Shown: piece by piece, positions 1 to 8,310 of the stretch | Position numbering within the stretch: position 1 is the first letter of the stretch | Layout of the letters: every line of letters starts with the position of its first letter | Source: Lichenicola sp050954785 | Lineage (GTDB): Bacteria; Pseudomonadota; Alphaproteobacteria; Acetobacterales; Acetobacteraceae | Reading direction: 5' to 3' | Length of the DNA: 40,635 nucleotides | Assembly: GCA_050954785.1 (NCBI GenBank) | Contig: JBPBQO010000110.1 | Coordinates: 1 to 40,635 of the forward strand | Made by a program: the position numbers and the translations under genes | Notes under the pieces: generated by a model | The model's database searches: none | Told to the model about the DNA's origin: nothing | What the model saw: only the letters and a program-made list of their open reading frames with translations

Positions 1-127
1 GATAGTGCCGACAGCGGGCGAAGAAGTGAGGGCTACGCTGGTGCCCCCCGCGCGCATATGCGAGTAGTAATCGCCTTCCGGATAACGCGCGCCGACGACA
101 ATATTTACGCCGTCCAAGGGACGGGTT
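1..127. repeat. Terminal direct repeat, left copy (circular contig overlap)
   Basis: These 127 bases are identical to the last 127 bases of the window. An overlap of exactly 127 is the largest k-mer used by common short-read assemblers, so this is most simply an assembly overlap of a circular or circularly permuted genome. The tailspike reading frame continues unbroken across the join, which supports circular closure. Confidence 0.95.
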
Positions 128-1230
128 GTATCAATCGAGCAGCTGACCTGGCTTGAGTTCTTGATATAGAACTGCGCAACGCGACCAGCAAAGGAGATGG
201 CGCGGCTCGCCTCCGCGCCGGTCCGCCCAAAAGAGCACAGGTCGAACGTGGGGAATTGATGGACGTAATCGCCGGCGACAGTGCCAGTCCACAACTTCAA
301 TCCTACGCCACCGCAGTTCTCAACCTTCACTTCCATGAACCGGGCTTCAAACAGCCCACCCGAACCGTTAACCGGGCCTGTAGCCTCAAAGTAGAAACAG
401 TCGGCTCCGGTCACGCCGTTACATCTGATGTAAAGCCCGAAGAAACGGCAGTCGGGTACGGGGCCAGAAGCCAGCGTGAATAGCGGGTTGGCCGAACCCG
501 GATTCTGGTAGATGGTCGACCCGCGCGTCTTATCGCCACCAGCAATCGACAGCGAATAGTTGACCAGCATACCGCCAGGACCGTCCCACATCACGGCACC
601 AGGGCTGAGTAGCAGCGGACGAGCGATGAACGTCGCCAGCGCGGACGCGGCGTTGATCGTGGTGATGTTGTTGGTCGCGTTCGGGTTGTAAGTGTCACGC
701 GACGTCTCGGCGTCGTGCAGAACGCCAAACCATCCGGTGAGCATTGGACCCTGCTGAACGCGGATCCAGCATCCCGCCGTGGGCGCGAACAGCGTAGAGG
801 CGATGTAGACGCCCTGCTGTGGGTCGTGCGCGATCGCAGCGGAGTAGTCGCCAAGCGACCAGCGGAAGTCACCCGAGCGCAAGCCGTCGACCAGCGTTGC
901 GCGGGCGTTCGTGATGGGCGATGCGGCAATGGCAGCGCGGCTGGTGTAGGTATTGTTGGCGGGGCCGGTTGGGCCTTGCGTTGCGTTCTTCATCTGCGCG
1001 ACGGTCGCAGCGTCCGTATCCGCAACGCCGTCCGCCAAGCTACCGATGGTATTGCCATTCAAGGCGAGCGGCCCCAACATCCCGCCGCGACCATCTCGTG
1101 CCAACGACGTTGTTAGCGCGGTGGCGATATCGGACATAGCCGGATTATGCTGCTCGACGAGCACCGTATCGCCCGCAGCAACGAGCGTTCCGGCGGGGAG
1201 GCTGTAAACGCCTTGGGTGTTGCGAGGGAT
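1..1230 (-). CDS. Tailspike/tail fibre protein, N-terminal part (gene continues at 39699-40508)
   Basis: On the minus strand an open frame runs from about 1230 down to base 1 and joins, across the circular closure, the frame ending at 39699, giving a protein of about 679 residues. The N-terminal residues IPRNTQGVYSLPAG and a following SDIATALTTSLARDG stretch are typical of the virion-anchoring part of podovirus tail fibres. Further on there is a DPQQGVYIAS and WFGV region like that preceding pectate-lyase-type beta-helix domains. No ATG, GTG or TTG lies at the expected start. The frame is closed by a TGA only 16 codons further upstream. GGAG at 1239-1242 is 8 bases from an ATC codon at 1230, which I use provisionally. 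The first ordinary in-frame starts are GTG 1164 and ATG 1137, which would cut into the conserved N-terminus. Role inferred: host-surface recognition or degradation. Confidence 0.85.
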   Translation of the reverse strand, partial: MPRNTQGVYSLPAGTLVAAGDTVLVEQHNPAMSDIATALTTSLARDGRGGMLGPLALNGNTIGSLADGVADTDAATVAQMKNATQGPTGPANNTYTSRAAIAASPITNARATLVDGLRSGDFRWSLGDYSAAIAHDPQQGVYIASTLFAPTAGCWIRVQQGPMLTGWFGVLHDAETSRDTYNPNATNNITTINAASALATFIARPLLLSPGAVMWDGPGGMLVNYSLSIAGGDKTRGSTIYQNPGSANPLFTLASGPVPDCRFFGLYIRCNGVTGADCFYFEATGPVNGSGGLFEARFMEVKVENCGGVGLKLWTGTVAGDYVHQFPTFDLCSFGRTGAEASRAISFAGRVAQFYIKNSSQVSCSIDTTRPLDGVNIVVGARYPEGDYYSHMRAGGTSVALTSSPAVGTI

Positions 1231-1448
1231 AGCTTTTACTCCACATCCGCTTGCACAGATGCGGGTGAAGTTGGTTCAGCCCCGCTGGTTGCCGTCCGGT
1301 ATAGCCGAGACGCGGGATAGCGGCAAGGCGGGCGGCGTGCTACCTTGTCGGGTATGCACTGGACACAAATAGCTGCACTCTTTCTAGCCGGGATTATTGT
1401 CGCCGGTATCCGCCATTGGCACCATCGCAACGACCCCGACTATTGGAA
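1231..1448. other. Gap between ejection-protein and tailspike genes
   Basis: About 220 bases separate the stop of the large ejection protein from the tailspike, the largest gap in the leftward structural unit. No credible minus-strand gene was found. One short minus-strand frame ending at 1236 has unlikely composition. A possible small plus-strand membrane-protein gene lies inside (1354-1452). The Shine-Dalgarno-like GGAG for the tailspike is at 1239-1242. Confidence 0.5.
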
Positions 1449-1452
1449 TTAA
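1354..1452 (+). CDS. Possible small membrane protein, opposite to its neighbours
   Basis: A 32-residue frame, MHWTQIAALFLAG at the N-terminus, encodes one hydrophobic stretch (residues 5-19), then a His-rich segment (RHWHHRND) and an acidic, aromatic tail. The amphipathic layout looks like a genuine single-pass membrane peptide and not a random frame. It lies on the plus strand in the gap between two minus-strand structural genes, so it would need its own promoter, which I cannot identify. The ribosome-binding site is poor (tcggg a few bases before ATG). The gene is tentative. It could be an accessory lysis or membrane peptide, but nothing assigns a function. Confidence 0.3.
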   Translation: MHWTQIAALFLAGIIVAGIRHWHHRNDPDYWN

Positions 1453-4349
1453 CGGTCTACTCCGTATCCAAGCGCCAAGGGTGCCACCGCCGCGCTACCG
1501 ATCTGCGAGTTATCGATTAGCGAGCTGCCAATGCGGCGTAGCGCGTCGGGACGATCAACCAAGGCGCGTTGCAGCACGCGTCCACCAGACCGCGACGATG
1601 CAGCCGCCAGCGCCCCTAGCACTAGCGCGGAAGTGGGTATGCCGCCACCCTCATCATGTGCGCCCGAAAGCGCCTCGTATCCAGCGCCGCCGCTTAGCAC
1701 GCTCGGCAAAAGCATAGCCGCGATGCGATCGGCCGAACCCGAATTGCCGGTGGTGGAAGGCAACACCTCTTGGCCGTAGCGCATGAGATCGGTGACATTC
1801 TGGCCCTGCGCAGCCGCCGCTTTGCCGCCGAAGTTCTTGGTGTTCGACGTGACGGCGCGGATCGACTGCGCCGGCGTATAGATGCCACCGTTGTTAACGG
1901 CGGTGATCGCCGCATCGTTTAGCGGCGCCATGCGGGCGTAAGCTGCGTTGGCGTTAGTCAGTCCTTGCGCGGCCTCTGGCGCCTGCCGAGCAAGGAGCGA
2001 ACTAATCGCATCGTCGACATTGCCGGTTTCGTTCGATGCGAGCCGACCCATGGCGCCTTCGCCGCTGAAATCGGACCCAGCCTGCCTCACCGCTTGCAAC
2101 GCAGCCTGAGCGGTGTCGCCGTTCAGAGTACCGCCAGGGCCGAAGAGTGGTCCAACTTGGCTATCCATTACGTGGCCGAACTGCTCGCCTTGAACGGGAA
2201 TCGCCCGGCCACGAGTCATCGCACCACCCATGTCGGCCATGAACGGGGCATCGGCGGTAACGTTCACGTTTGCGAGTGCGTCACGATACGCCTGCGAAAC
2301 TTGCCCCTGAGCCGAGCCGATTGCGGCCTGCCCCGTGCCGGTGACAGCTCCTCCAATCGGGTCGAGGGCATCATTGATCGTTTCACGCACGTAAGCCTGC
2401 CCCGCGTCTGCGCGACGAGCACCGATTAGCGCATCCAAGCCGGGCAAGCTCTCCAGCTTGTTCATCTGACGTCCAATGAACCCGCGGTTTCCGAGCGTCT
2501 GTCCAATGGTAAGCGGGATACCCCGGTCGGTGAGATACTGAACGGCTGGGTCAACGACGCCACGCACAGCGGCGCCAGCCCCGCGTGCGATAGCACCGCC
2601 CGCCACGTTGCCCGCCAGACCCGTAGCGGCGCCCGTGAGGAGTCCGGCAATGCGATTGTCATTGTCCTCGCCCGAACCTAGAATGCCGCCGTAGAGTGCG
2701 TCGCCAGTCGCCGCAGCGCGAGCGCCGGTACCGACAAGCAAACCGCCGATCCTAGACCCGGCACCGATCGCTTCCGCCGCCCGACCGATCGGCAACATGG
2801 CCGCCGCAGCACCGGACGCGCCGCCAAGAATTGAAGCTAGCGGATGATCGCGAGCGGCAACGTCCTTCGCCATCTGCGTCTGCGCCCCGGTCAACTCGTC
2901 CAGATAACCACCGGTTACACTGTCCAGCGCGTTCAAGGCAAACGACCCCGCTGCGCCGCCAGCTTTCGACCCGGCGAACTGAGTTTTGAGGTCGTTGTCT
3001 ACGGTCCGGGTAGCGTTGCCGAACCCTCCTGTGTATTCCGGGTGCGCTTTGGCGTAGGCGATAGAACTGGCATAGTTTGCCGCCTGATCGGGCGGGATCG
3101 CCTGGAACCCACCTGACGTCAAATCGGCGTTTACGTCAGCAAGCGAACGGCCACGGCGCGCGCCATCATTGATGATCGCATTCGCAGCTACGATCGGGAC
3201 GGTACGCGTTGCGCCAGATGCGATCGTACCGCCACTGTCGCCGCCGTTACCGCCGCCTTGTGGTGCAGTAGGCGGAGCTGGAGGTCCGCCATTCGTTCCC
3301 GATAGAGCAGGCGCGGCAGACATGCCGAAGCCCGGCACATACGGCTTGTCGCCCTTGTGCGTTCCGTCCGGCAATACGTCCTTGACGTCCAGATTGGTGT
3401 AATAGTCGAGCGACTGATGGGCCTCAGGCGAAAGATACGTCTTGATATCGAAGTCAGGTCCTAGGATGCGCTTGCCCTTCGTATCCAGCTGAGAAAGCTT
3501 GGATCCGTAGAAATCAACGTCGCCTTTCAGGGCGCCATACATCTGCTCAGGGGACGCATTTAACGGAATCTCGCCTTTCGACTCCGCGCGTTCTGCGCCC
3601 ACGCTCTGACCATAGGCGGAAGCATTCTCCTTGGAAAACTTGCTGAGTTCGCTTTCAGCGGTGCCTGCTGCTGGAGTTCGAAAGACATTCTGGTTGATCG
3701 CATTACCGACGCCATCAAGAACGCCAGCAATACCGTTATGGTTGTTTAGGTTGCCGAGATAGCCGCGAAGCTTGTACGCATGGCCCATGGCGGTACCTGC
3801 GGCATCTAGCGCCAGTCCGTCTTTACCTCCCACTACGTTCTTAAAAAAATCTGACCGCTGCTGGAATGTGGTAGCGGAAAAGCTAGGGTCGTAATTCACT
3901 GCCTGCTGAATAAGGGGCAACATCGTCTTAGACGCAATGCTGCGCTGCCCAGCTGGCAGCTGACCCTGGACAAGAGCTTTGATAAGCGACTGCTGCTGAG
4001 GAGGCACATGAAACTTATCGAAATAAGCCTGCCCCCTCAAACCAGAGGTAGGCGAAAAATTGGGAACCGGCGTATGGTCTTCATTATACTCAGCGATTTT
4101 CTGCCGTCGCTGAGTGTTTTCCAGCTCAATAGCCTGCAACTCAGCCTGCGACTTAGGCGCCGCCACGTCGGCCGCAGCTCCTTCAATGCGCGATCGACTG
4201 GCAGCGGTGGACACTTCAGAACCGATCTTGGGATCGGCAAGCTTCGTCACGATACCACCGCTCGAATGCGCAGCCGTCACCAGCACCGGACTTGCCGGGT
4301 TGGTAACGTCCCAAATATTGCCGGCCTCGTCGCGTGCGTGCTGCGCCAT
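1449..4349 (-). CDS. Large internal virion / DNA ejection protein
   Basis: A 966-residue protein starting MAQHARDEAG; its ATG shares a base with the TAA of the transglycosylase gene (TAATG). The first 350 residues are charged and helical. A Gly/Pro/Ala-rich linker follows near residues 355-380. The middle (about 480-620) is rich in Gly and Ala, with amphipathic stretches such as LASILGGASGAAAAM and AIARGAGAAVRG that could insert into a membrane. Large Ala/Gly-rich proteins beside a transglycosylase in podoviruses are normally ejected with the DNA to build a conduit through the cell envelope (as T7 gp15/gp16 or P22 gp16/gp20). The assignment rests on size, composition and position and not on a family motif. 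Confidence 0.65.
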   Translation of the reverse strand: MAQHARDEAGNIWDVTNPASPVLVTAAHSSGGIVTKLADPKIGSEVSTAASRSRIEGAAADVAAPKSQAELQAIELENTQRRQKIAEYNEDHTPVPNFSPTSGLRGQAYFDKFHVPPQQQSLIKALVQGQLPAGQRSIASKTMLPLIQQAVNYDPSFSATTFQQRSDFFKNVVGGKDGLALDAAGTAMGHAYKLRGYLGNLNNHNGIAGVLDGVGNAINQNVFRTPAAGTAESELSKFSKENASAYGQSVGAERAESKGEIPLNASPEQMYGALKGDVDFYGSKLSQLDTKGKRILGPDFDIKTYLSPEAHQSLDYYTNLDVKDVLPDGTHKGDKPYVPGFGMSAAPALSGTNGGPPAPPTAPQGGGNGGDSGGTIASGATRTVPIVAANAIINDGARRGRSLADVNADLTSGGFQAIPPDQAANYASSIAYAKAHPEYTGGFGNATRTVDNDLKTQFAGSKAGGAAGSFALNALDSVTGGYLDELTGAQTQMAKDVAARDHPLASILGGASGAAAAMLPIGRAAEAIGAGSRIGGLLVGTGARAAATGDALYGGILGSGEDNDNRIAGLLTGAATGLAGNVAGGAIARGAGAAVRGVVDPAVQYLTDRGIPLTIGQTLGNRGFIGRQMNKLESLPGLDALIGARRADAGQAYVRETINDALDPIGGAVTGTGQAAIGSAQGQVSQAYRDALANVNVTADAPFMADMGGAMTRGRAIPVQGEQFGHVMDSQVGPLFGPGGTLNGDTAQAALQAVRQAGSDFSGEGAMGRLASNETGNVDDAISSLLARQAPEAAQGLTNANAAYARMAPLNDAAITAVNNGGIYTPAQSIRAVTSNTKNFGGKAAAAQGQNVTDLMRYGQEVLPSTTGNSGSADRIAAMLLPSVLSGGAGYEALSGAHDEGGGIPTSALVLGALAAASSRSGGRVLQRALVDRPDALRRIGSSLIDNSQIGSAAVAPLALGYGVDR

Positions 4350-4735
4350 TATGCTCCCAATCTCCGAACGATGTTCTCGGCGTAGGCGGTTGTCTTTGGC
4401 CCCCACAGATCACGGTTAGGACCTCCGTGATAGTAGCGCAGGGCATCGTAAACGTTGCCTGTCGCGTTCAATGCTTGATCCAAATATCCCTTGCCGATCA
4501 AATGTTGATAGCTGGCAGCCTCAGGCGAGGTACCGGTCATCAAGTCGGGACGATATGGCACGGCAAGATGCTTTGCCACACCTGCCGCCGTTGCTGGCAA
4601 TACCTGCGTATCGCCTTGGGCGCGTCCGTAGGGGGTTTGCGGGCCGGTAACTCCTACCCTGCCACCACTCTCTTGAGCAACAAGATGTGGCAAAATGTCA
4701 TCGGAGCGGAAAGGTACGCGAGCCGGAGCCCGCAC
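4349..4735 (-). CDS. Transglycosylase (SLT) domain, start or frameshift unresolved
   Basis: Lytic transglycosylases cleave peptidoglycan glycan strands; phage versions open a local hole during DNA injection. The frame contains the SLT signature: VAQESGG with the catalytic Glu, then YGRAQGDTQVLPATA, and a C-terminal ALRYYHGG followed by a Tyr motif. No good start exists. GTG at 4735 sits directly on its GGAGG, and TTG at 4693 lies inside the conserved motif. Conserved-looking residues (VPFRSDDILPHL) begin upstream of the stop of the preceding gene, in the +1 frame. The domain may therefore be the C-terminus of that 259-residue protein, reached by a +1 shift at its TGA-C stop or split by a sequence error. 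Confidence 0.7.
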   Translation of the reverse strand: MRAPARVPFRSDDILPHLVAQESGGRVGVTGPQTPYGRAQGDTQVLPATAAGVAKHLAVPYRPDLMTGTSPEAASYQHLIGKGYLDQALNATGNVYDALRYYHGGPNRDLWGPKTTAYAENIVRRLGA

Positions 4736-5477
4736 CTCCAATCGGCGCGATCGGCGTGAGCTTACCGACTGGAGATTGCGGGACCGTAGATGCTGGATCA
4801 CCTCCCCCCTGTTGCTGGATTTGCGATGCTCGCATGGGATGCAAAACAGACTGGCCCTGAGCATCAACGCCTGGGATTAGTTGGAGCGGATCGGCCTTAT
4901 TCTGCGCGTATTGCAGGTTAAGCGCCAATGCTTGAGGAGAGCCGGGTAAGATTCCCGCATCCACCTGCGCCTGCTGAAACTCGTTCAAAGCTTTGGGAGG
5001 CTTATTCAGCCCCGCCAGCTTTACCTTGGCATAATCGTGCACACCATCTGACAACGTAGCGTCAGATAGCAAAGCGGCGATGTTGGCTTCGCTTTTCCCG
5101 CCAGCCTGACTGAGCGAGGCAAGAGCCTGATTATTGGCCGTCACGTTCGCCGCCGACGCTGCATCCGTGCGGCCTTTGTCCAGTTTGGCCACGAGCGCCT
5201 GCGCCACCCGCGCCGCGCCTTGCGTCCACGACTGCACCGGCGAAAAATCCATGCCGCTCGCGATCTGCTGGCGGTCCTGCTGTTCACGCTGCGCGATATC
5301 GGCATCGGTAAGACGCTCACCCGAGCCGCCCCACACGAACGACTGCGCGGGTGCTGCGGCGGGAGATGATCCCATATTGTCGGGCAGACCGTATTGCGGG
5401 AGCAGGCCCGAAACGTCGAAAGGCGACATCTGCGGCTGCTGAGGCTGCATGCCGAACAGGCCGGGATAAACGGTCAT
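4698..5477 (-). CDS. Internal virion protein, probable N-terminal partner of the transglycosylase
   Basis: A 259-residue protein rich in Gln, Ala, Pro and Ser. Residues 1-50 are Met/Gln/Pro-rich and disordered. Residues 55-140 are helical, and the last 40 form a flexible linker (GGGDPASTVPQSP). Its ATG overlaps the previous stop by ATGA. It ends at TGA followed by C, the weak termination context used in RF2 frameshifting. The transglycosylase domain continues in the +1 frame just beyond. A helical region, a linker and then an SLT domain would make a normal ejection protein of about 375 residues, so I suspect these two frames are one gene. As a separate protein it resembles nothing I can name. 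Confidence 0.7.
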   Translation of the reverse strand: MTVYPGLFGMQPQQPQMSPFDVSGLLPQYGLPDNMGSSPAAAPAQSFVWGGSGERLTDADIAQREQQDRQQIASGMDFSPVQSWTQGAARVAQALVAKLDKGRTDAASAANVTANNQALASLSQAGGKSEANIAALLSDATLSDGVHDYAKVKLAGLNKPPKALNEFQQAQVDAGILPGSPQALALNLQYAQNKADPLQLIPGVDAQGQSVLHPMRASQIQQQGGGDPASTVPQSPVGKLTPIAPIGGAGSGSRTFPLR

Positions 5478-6265
5478 ATCGCACCAATCCCCGCGCCAGC
5501 CAGCCCGAACAGCCCGCCGAGCAGCGCGTTGCTAGATGCCGTCTGCGCTGCGTAGTTGCTCTTGACCAGCCCGCTATAATCCACGCCTGCGACCGATGTT
5601 TGCGGTGTCGCCGACGTACCTGCGCCGGGCGCCGCGATCTGCGAACCCGACTCCAGCCCTGTGATAGCATTGATCGGCTCGTTATAGGTCTGCAACGCCT
5701 GATTATACGCTTGCCCTTGGCTGCTGAGCGCCAGCTGATTCATTTGATCCGTGTTGGCATGGTCTAGCGTCGTCATCTCGCGATCGTAAGCCGCGGTCCC
5801 CGGCCGGATGCCCGCGTTCACCAAGCGCGTGTCAAGATCCGCGCGAGCCTGAGCCTGCTGCGGCAAGATACGCTGCGAGGCGAGGTCGGTGGTGTAGTTC
5901 GCCGCGTCCTGGTTATTGAACGAGAACGGTTTGGATAGCAGATCATTGAGGTTGCCGGACTGAGTCGCGGCAAGCTGCGCAAGGTTGGTCTTGGCAGTTT
6001 CGGTTTTGTCGTAGATCGCCTGTTCGGCCGGGGAATAGCTCGTCGTCTGAGTAAACTGCGGCACGGACACCGTCTTGCCGGAAGCATCGGTGAAGCTGTT
6101 ATTGCCCGTCTGGTTGTACGTCACAGAGCCATTCGGACCGACCTGATTGGTCATGTTCAAAAGCTGCTGCGTCTGCGCCGTATCCTGATTATCGGTCGCC
6201 TGCGCGTTCGCCGTTGCGACGGGATCAGGAGCTGACGGCGTGCTGACCAAGGTAACGCTTCCCAT
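5474..6265 (-). CDS. Internal virion / tail-associated structural protein
   Basis: 263 residues, rich in Gln, Asn, Thr, Ala and Ser. The middle (about residues 75-200) is predicted helical with recurring Gln-Ala heptads. The C-terminus is strongly hydrophobic and glycine-rich (NALLGGLFGLAGAGIGAI), like a membrane-active tail. It sits between the acetyltransferase-like gene and the ejection proteins and is coupled to the next gene by ATGA. Position, low complexity and the C-terminal hydrophobic patch suggest an ejected virion protein. There is no diagnostic catalytic motif. Confidence 0.55.
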   Translation of the reverse strand: MGSVTLVSTPSAPDPVATANAQATDNQDTAQTQQLLNMTNQVGPNGSVTYNQTGNNSFTDASGKTVSVPQFTQTTSYSPAEQAIYDKTETAKTNLAQLAATQSGNLNDLLSKPFSFNNQDAANYTTDLASQRILPQQAQARADLDTRLVNAGIRPGTAAYDREMTTLDHANTDQMNQLALSSQGQAYNQALQTYNEPINAITGLESGSQIAAPGAGTSATPQTSVAGVDYSGLVKSNYAAQTASSNALLGGLFGLAGAGIGAI

Positions 6266-6289
6266 CTCGGAAAGCGCGTGAAGGATGGT

Positions 6290-6694
6290 TCAGCCGCGCG
6301 TGTTCTGCATCAGCCTAGCAAAGCGCCACTCATCCCGCAAGATGCCGACGATGATAGCGTCCTGCCCCCGCCCAAAGTGCGACCGCAGTACTCCTTCGCG
6401 CTTGCCCCCGAACCGCAGCGCCAACCCGGCCACGTCCTCACTCGCCGTCACGACCGTCATCCGCTCGCATCGCAGCGTGTCGTAGACGTAGGCACCAACT
6501 GCTTCCATGAAGCCCCGCGTCCACCCGTGGCCAGCGACAGAGACGTGCACGTCTTCGCCCTCGAACACGTTGAACACGACGCCTGCCGTGACCTTGCCCG
6601 CCCGCTCGACACCCATACACGTCCAAGGCGGGCAGAAACCGACGCCGCACGTATCAGCGACGAATCGAGCAACGCGATCATCGGTAACGATCAC
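6290..6694 (-). CDS. GNAT-like acetyltransferase fold protein of the tail module
   Basis: 134 residues from a GTG start overlapping the upstream TGA (GTGA). The C-terminal half has the pattern LALRFGGKREGVLRSHFG followed by DAIIVGILRDEW, which matches the acetyl-CoA binding and final strands of RimJ/RimL-type GNAT N-acetyltransferases (G-F-x-x-E-G-x-L-R ... G-R-D). The N-terminus (DDRVARFVAD) is as expected for strand 1 and helix 1. GNAT-like proteins are frequent between the tail-hub and ejection genes of podoviruses, where their substrate is unknown. It could modify a host or virion amine, or be a structural remnant of the fold. Confidence 0.6.
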   Translation of the reverse strand: MIVTDDRVARFVADTCGVGFCPPWTCMGVERAGKVTAGVVFNVFEGEDVHVSVAGHGWTRGFMEAVGAYVYDTLRCERMTVVTASEDVAGLALRFGGKREGVLRSHFGRGQDAIIVGILRDEWRFARLMQNTRG

Positions 6695-8310
6695 CCGATC
6701 GCTTCCGTGACCTCAAACAGCATGTCCATGCCGATCACTTCCGCATCAAGCGGGATCGGGTCGCCGCTGGTGATCTGGTACCACATGCTAAGCGAGTAGC
6801 CGCCGCTTCCAAGAGACTGCCAATCCTGGTTGATGACGGACGGTTTCTGCGAACTCCAAACCGACGTGCCCCATTTGCCATAGTCCCAATCGCTGACGAC
6901 CAGCGATGCGGTAGCGTCGGGCTGAGGCGGCGGGTCCACGTTAAACTCCACCGCCGTCGTGACGTAGCCTTCAATCTTCAGGTTCGCCATGACGCGCGCA
7001 CGGCCCACGGTAACGATCTTGGTCGACGCCGGATTGCCCAGGTCATCAAACAGCGGAAGCAGGACGCCGGTGTACGGTGTGCCGTCATCAGAGCCGGTCA
7101 CTTGGGCGCGGATGACCTTACCGTCTGTCGAGCCGAAATACAGATTGCCGCCGAACACCGCCAGCGCCGTTACAGTCCAGCCGGTGAACCGCGCCCACGC
7201 GCCGGTTTCGGCGTTGGTGACGAACACGATCGGGCGCTTATTGGCATCATTCGGCGCCACGATCGCCATCTTGCCTTCGGGCCAGACAAGGCATTTCCAG
7301 CCGAACAGTCCGTGGTTGACGGCATCCGTCCACGCGTCAGTGATCTTGTAGCTGACAGAACCCGCGTTCAGCGCGGCTTGGTCCAGCGTCACAGCTTTGG
7401 ACAGAGGCACCAACCCTACCGTCGTCGCCACCGCTATGTCACCACCGCCGCGGAAGAACGCCTGCCGTCCTAGCGGTGCGCCGACGCGGTACAATCCTAC
7501 CTTGGACCATGTCGCAGCGTTTGATGGATCGTCGCCCTGATAAACCGCAACCTGCCCCTCGCTGGACACGTAAACCATCTGCTCCGACAGCCCATCGTTG
7601 CCCGAGTCCTGCAACGACCACGACGCGCCGAACAGCAGCTCGCCACCCTCTGTGAACACACCGGACAACGGGAAAACATCAGCCGCGCCGGCGATTGCGT
7701 CGACCGGCAGGTAGTAGGAATCCATCGAGTCTACGCGGGCGAAAAACAGCCGGTTCTTATACGCCCAGACGTAGACCATGTCGGCGCTGGTGTAGCCGTT
7801 CGGGAAGGTAATTCCGGCCATGCTGGTGAACGTGGCGCCATCGTAAACGAAGCCAGCATCCTTACCGTTCACGCCGACGAGATAGACGCCTCCGGTCGTT
7901 GCGAACTGAGTGATAATCCATTCGCCGCCAGTATATCCCGACGACACGACTGTGCCGCTAATCGCTGGCCCCGCGTTGGGCTGGGTGGGGTCGGGAACAT
8001 CGGATATATCGTAGATTGTTGAGGCGGTGGACGCGAAGAAGCGGTCAACCGAACCGTCGTCGTACCGGAACAGCGCGGTTACGTCGCCAGTGGGCAGATT
8101 AGCAACCGTCAGGCTACCCCGCCGCAGAACGACATTGGACGAACGCGGAAAGAAGTTGTCCATCACCGCAGCGCCGGGCGGGACAGCGGTAGCGCCATCC
8201 GTAGCGGGTTCGGAAAGTGAGCGGTTGGCGATCCACCCTGCCACCGGCGCAGGCCATTTCTTGATCTGCGACTTGCGAGGCTTGGCGCGTGTCGCCGTGC
8301 GCGCGTACAT
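6691..8310 (-). CDS. Tail hub / DNA-stabilisation protein (P22 gp10-like beta-propeller)
   Basis: 539 residues, almost entirely beta-rich. It begins with a basic tail (residues 1-20), followed by a segment with PPGAAVMDNFFP and VVLRRG that opens many podovirus hub proteins. Repeated blades follow, for example VYLVGVNGKDAGFVYDG, KNRLFFARVDS and NLYFGSTDGKVIRAQ, indicating a beta-propeller. In P22 and T7 the equivalents (gp10, gp12) close the portal channel and form the short tail tube or hub. The ATG shares bases with the TGA of the adaptor gene (TGATG), placing it directly after the head-tail adaptor, as in those phages. Assignment is by fold pattern and gene order. Confidence 0.65.
   Translation of the reverse strand: MYARTATRAKPRKSQIKKWPAPVAGWIANRSLSEPATDGATAVPPGAAVMDNFFPRSSNVVLRRGSLTVANLPTGDVTALFRYDDGSVDRFFASTASTIYDISDVPDPTQPNAGPAISGTVVSSGYTGGEWIITQFATTGGVYLVGVNGKDAGFVYDGATFTSMAGITFPNGYTSADMVYVWAYKNRLFFARVDSMDSYYLPVDAIAGAADVFPLSGVFTEGGELLFGASWSLQDSGNDGLSEQMVYVSSEGQVAVYQGDDPSNAATWSKVGLYRVGAPLGRQAFFRGGGDIAVATTVGLVPLSKAVTLDQAALNAGSVSYKITDAWTDAVNHGLFGWKCLVWPEGKMAIVAPNDANKRPIVFVTNAETGAWARFTGWTVTALAVFGGNLYFGSTDGKVIRAQVTGSDDGTPYTGVLLPLFDDLGNPASTKIVTVGRARVMANLKIEGYVTTAVEFNVDPPPQPDATASLVVSDWDYGKWGTSVWSSQKPSVINQDWQSLGSGGYSLSMWYQITSGDPIPLDAEVIGMDMLFEVTEAIG

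Noticed and set aside
1..127. True biological terminal repeat, as in T7-like phages
   Set aside because: The repeat equals a standard assembler k-mer length exactly and falls inside a gene, so circular overlap is the simpler reading; not excluded without reads.
1236..1430. A 64-codon minus-strand frame upstream of the tailspike
   Set aside because: Unlikely composition, TTG start and no relation to its neighbours; considered only as a possible source of coupling into the tailspike.
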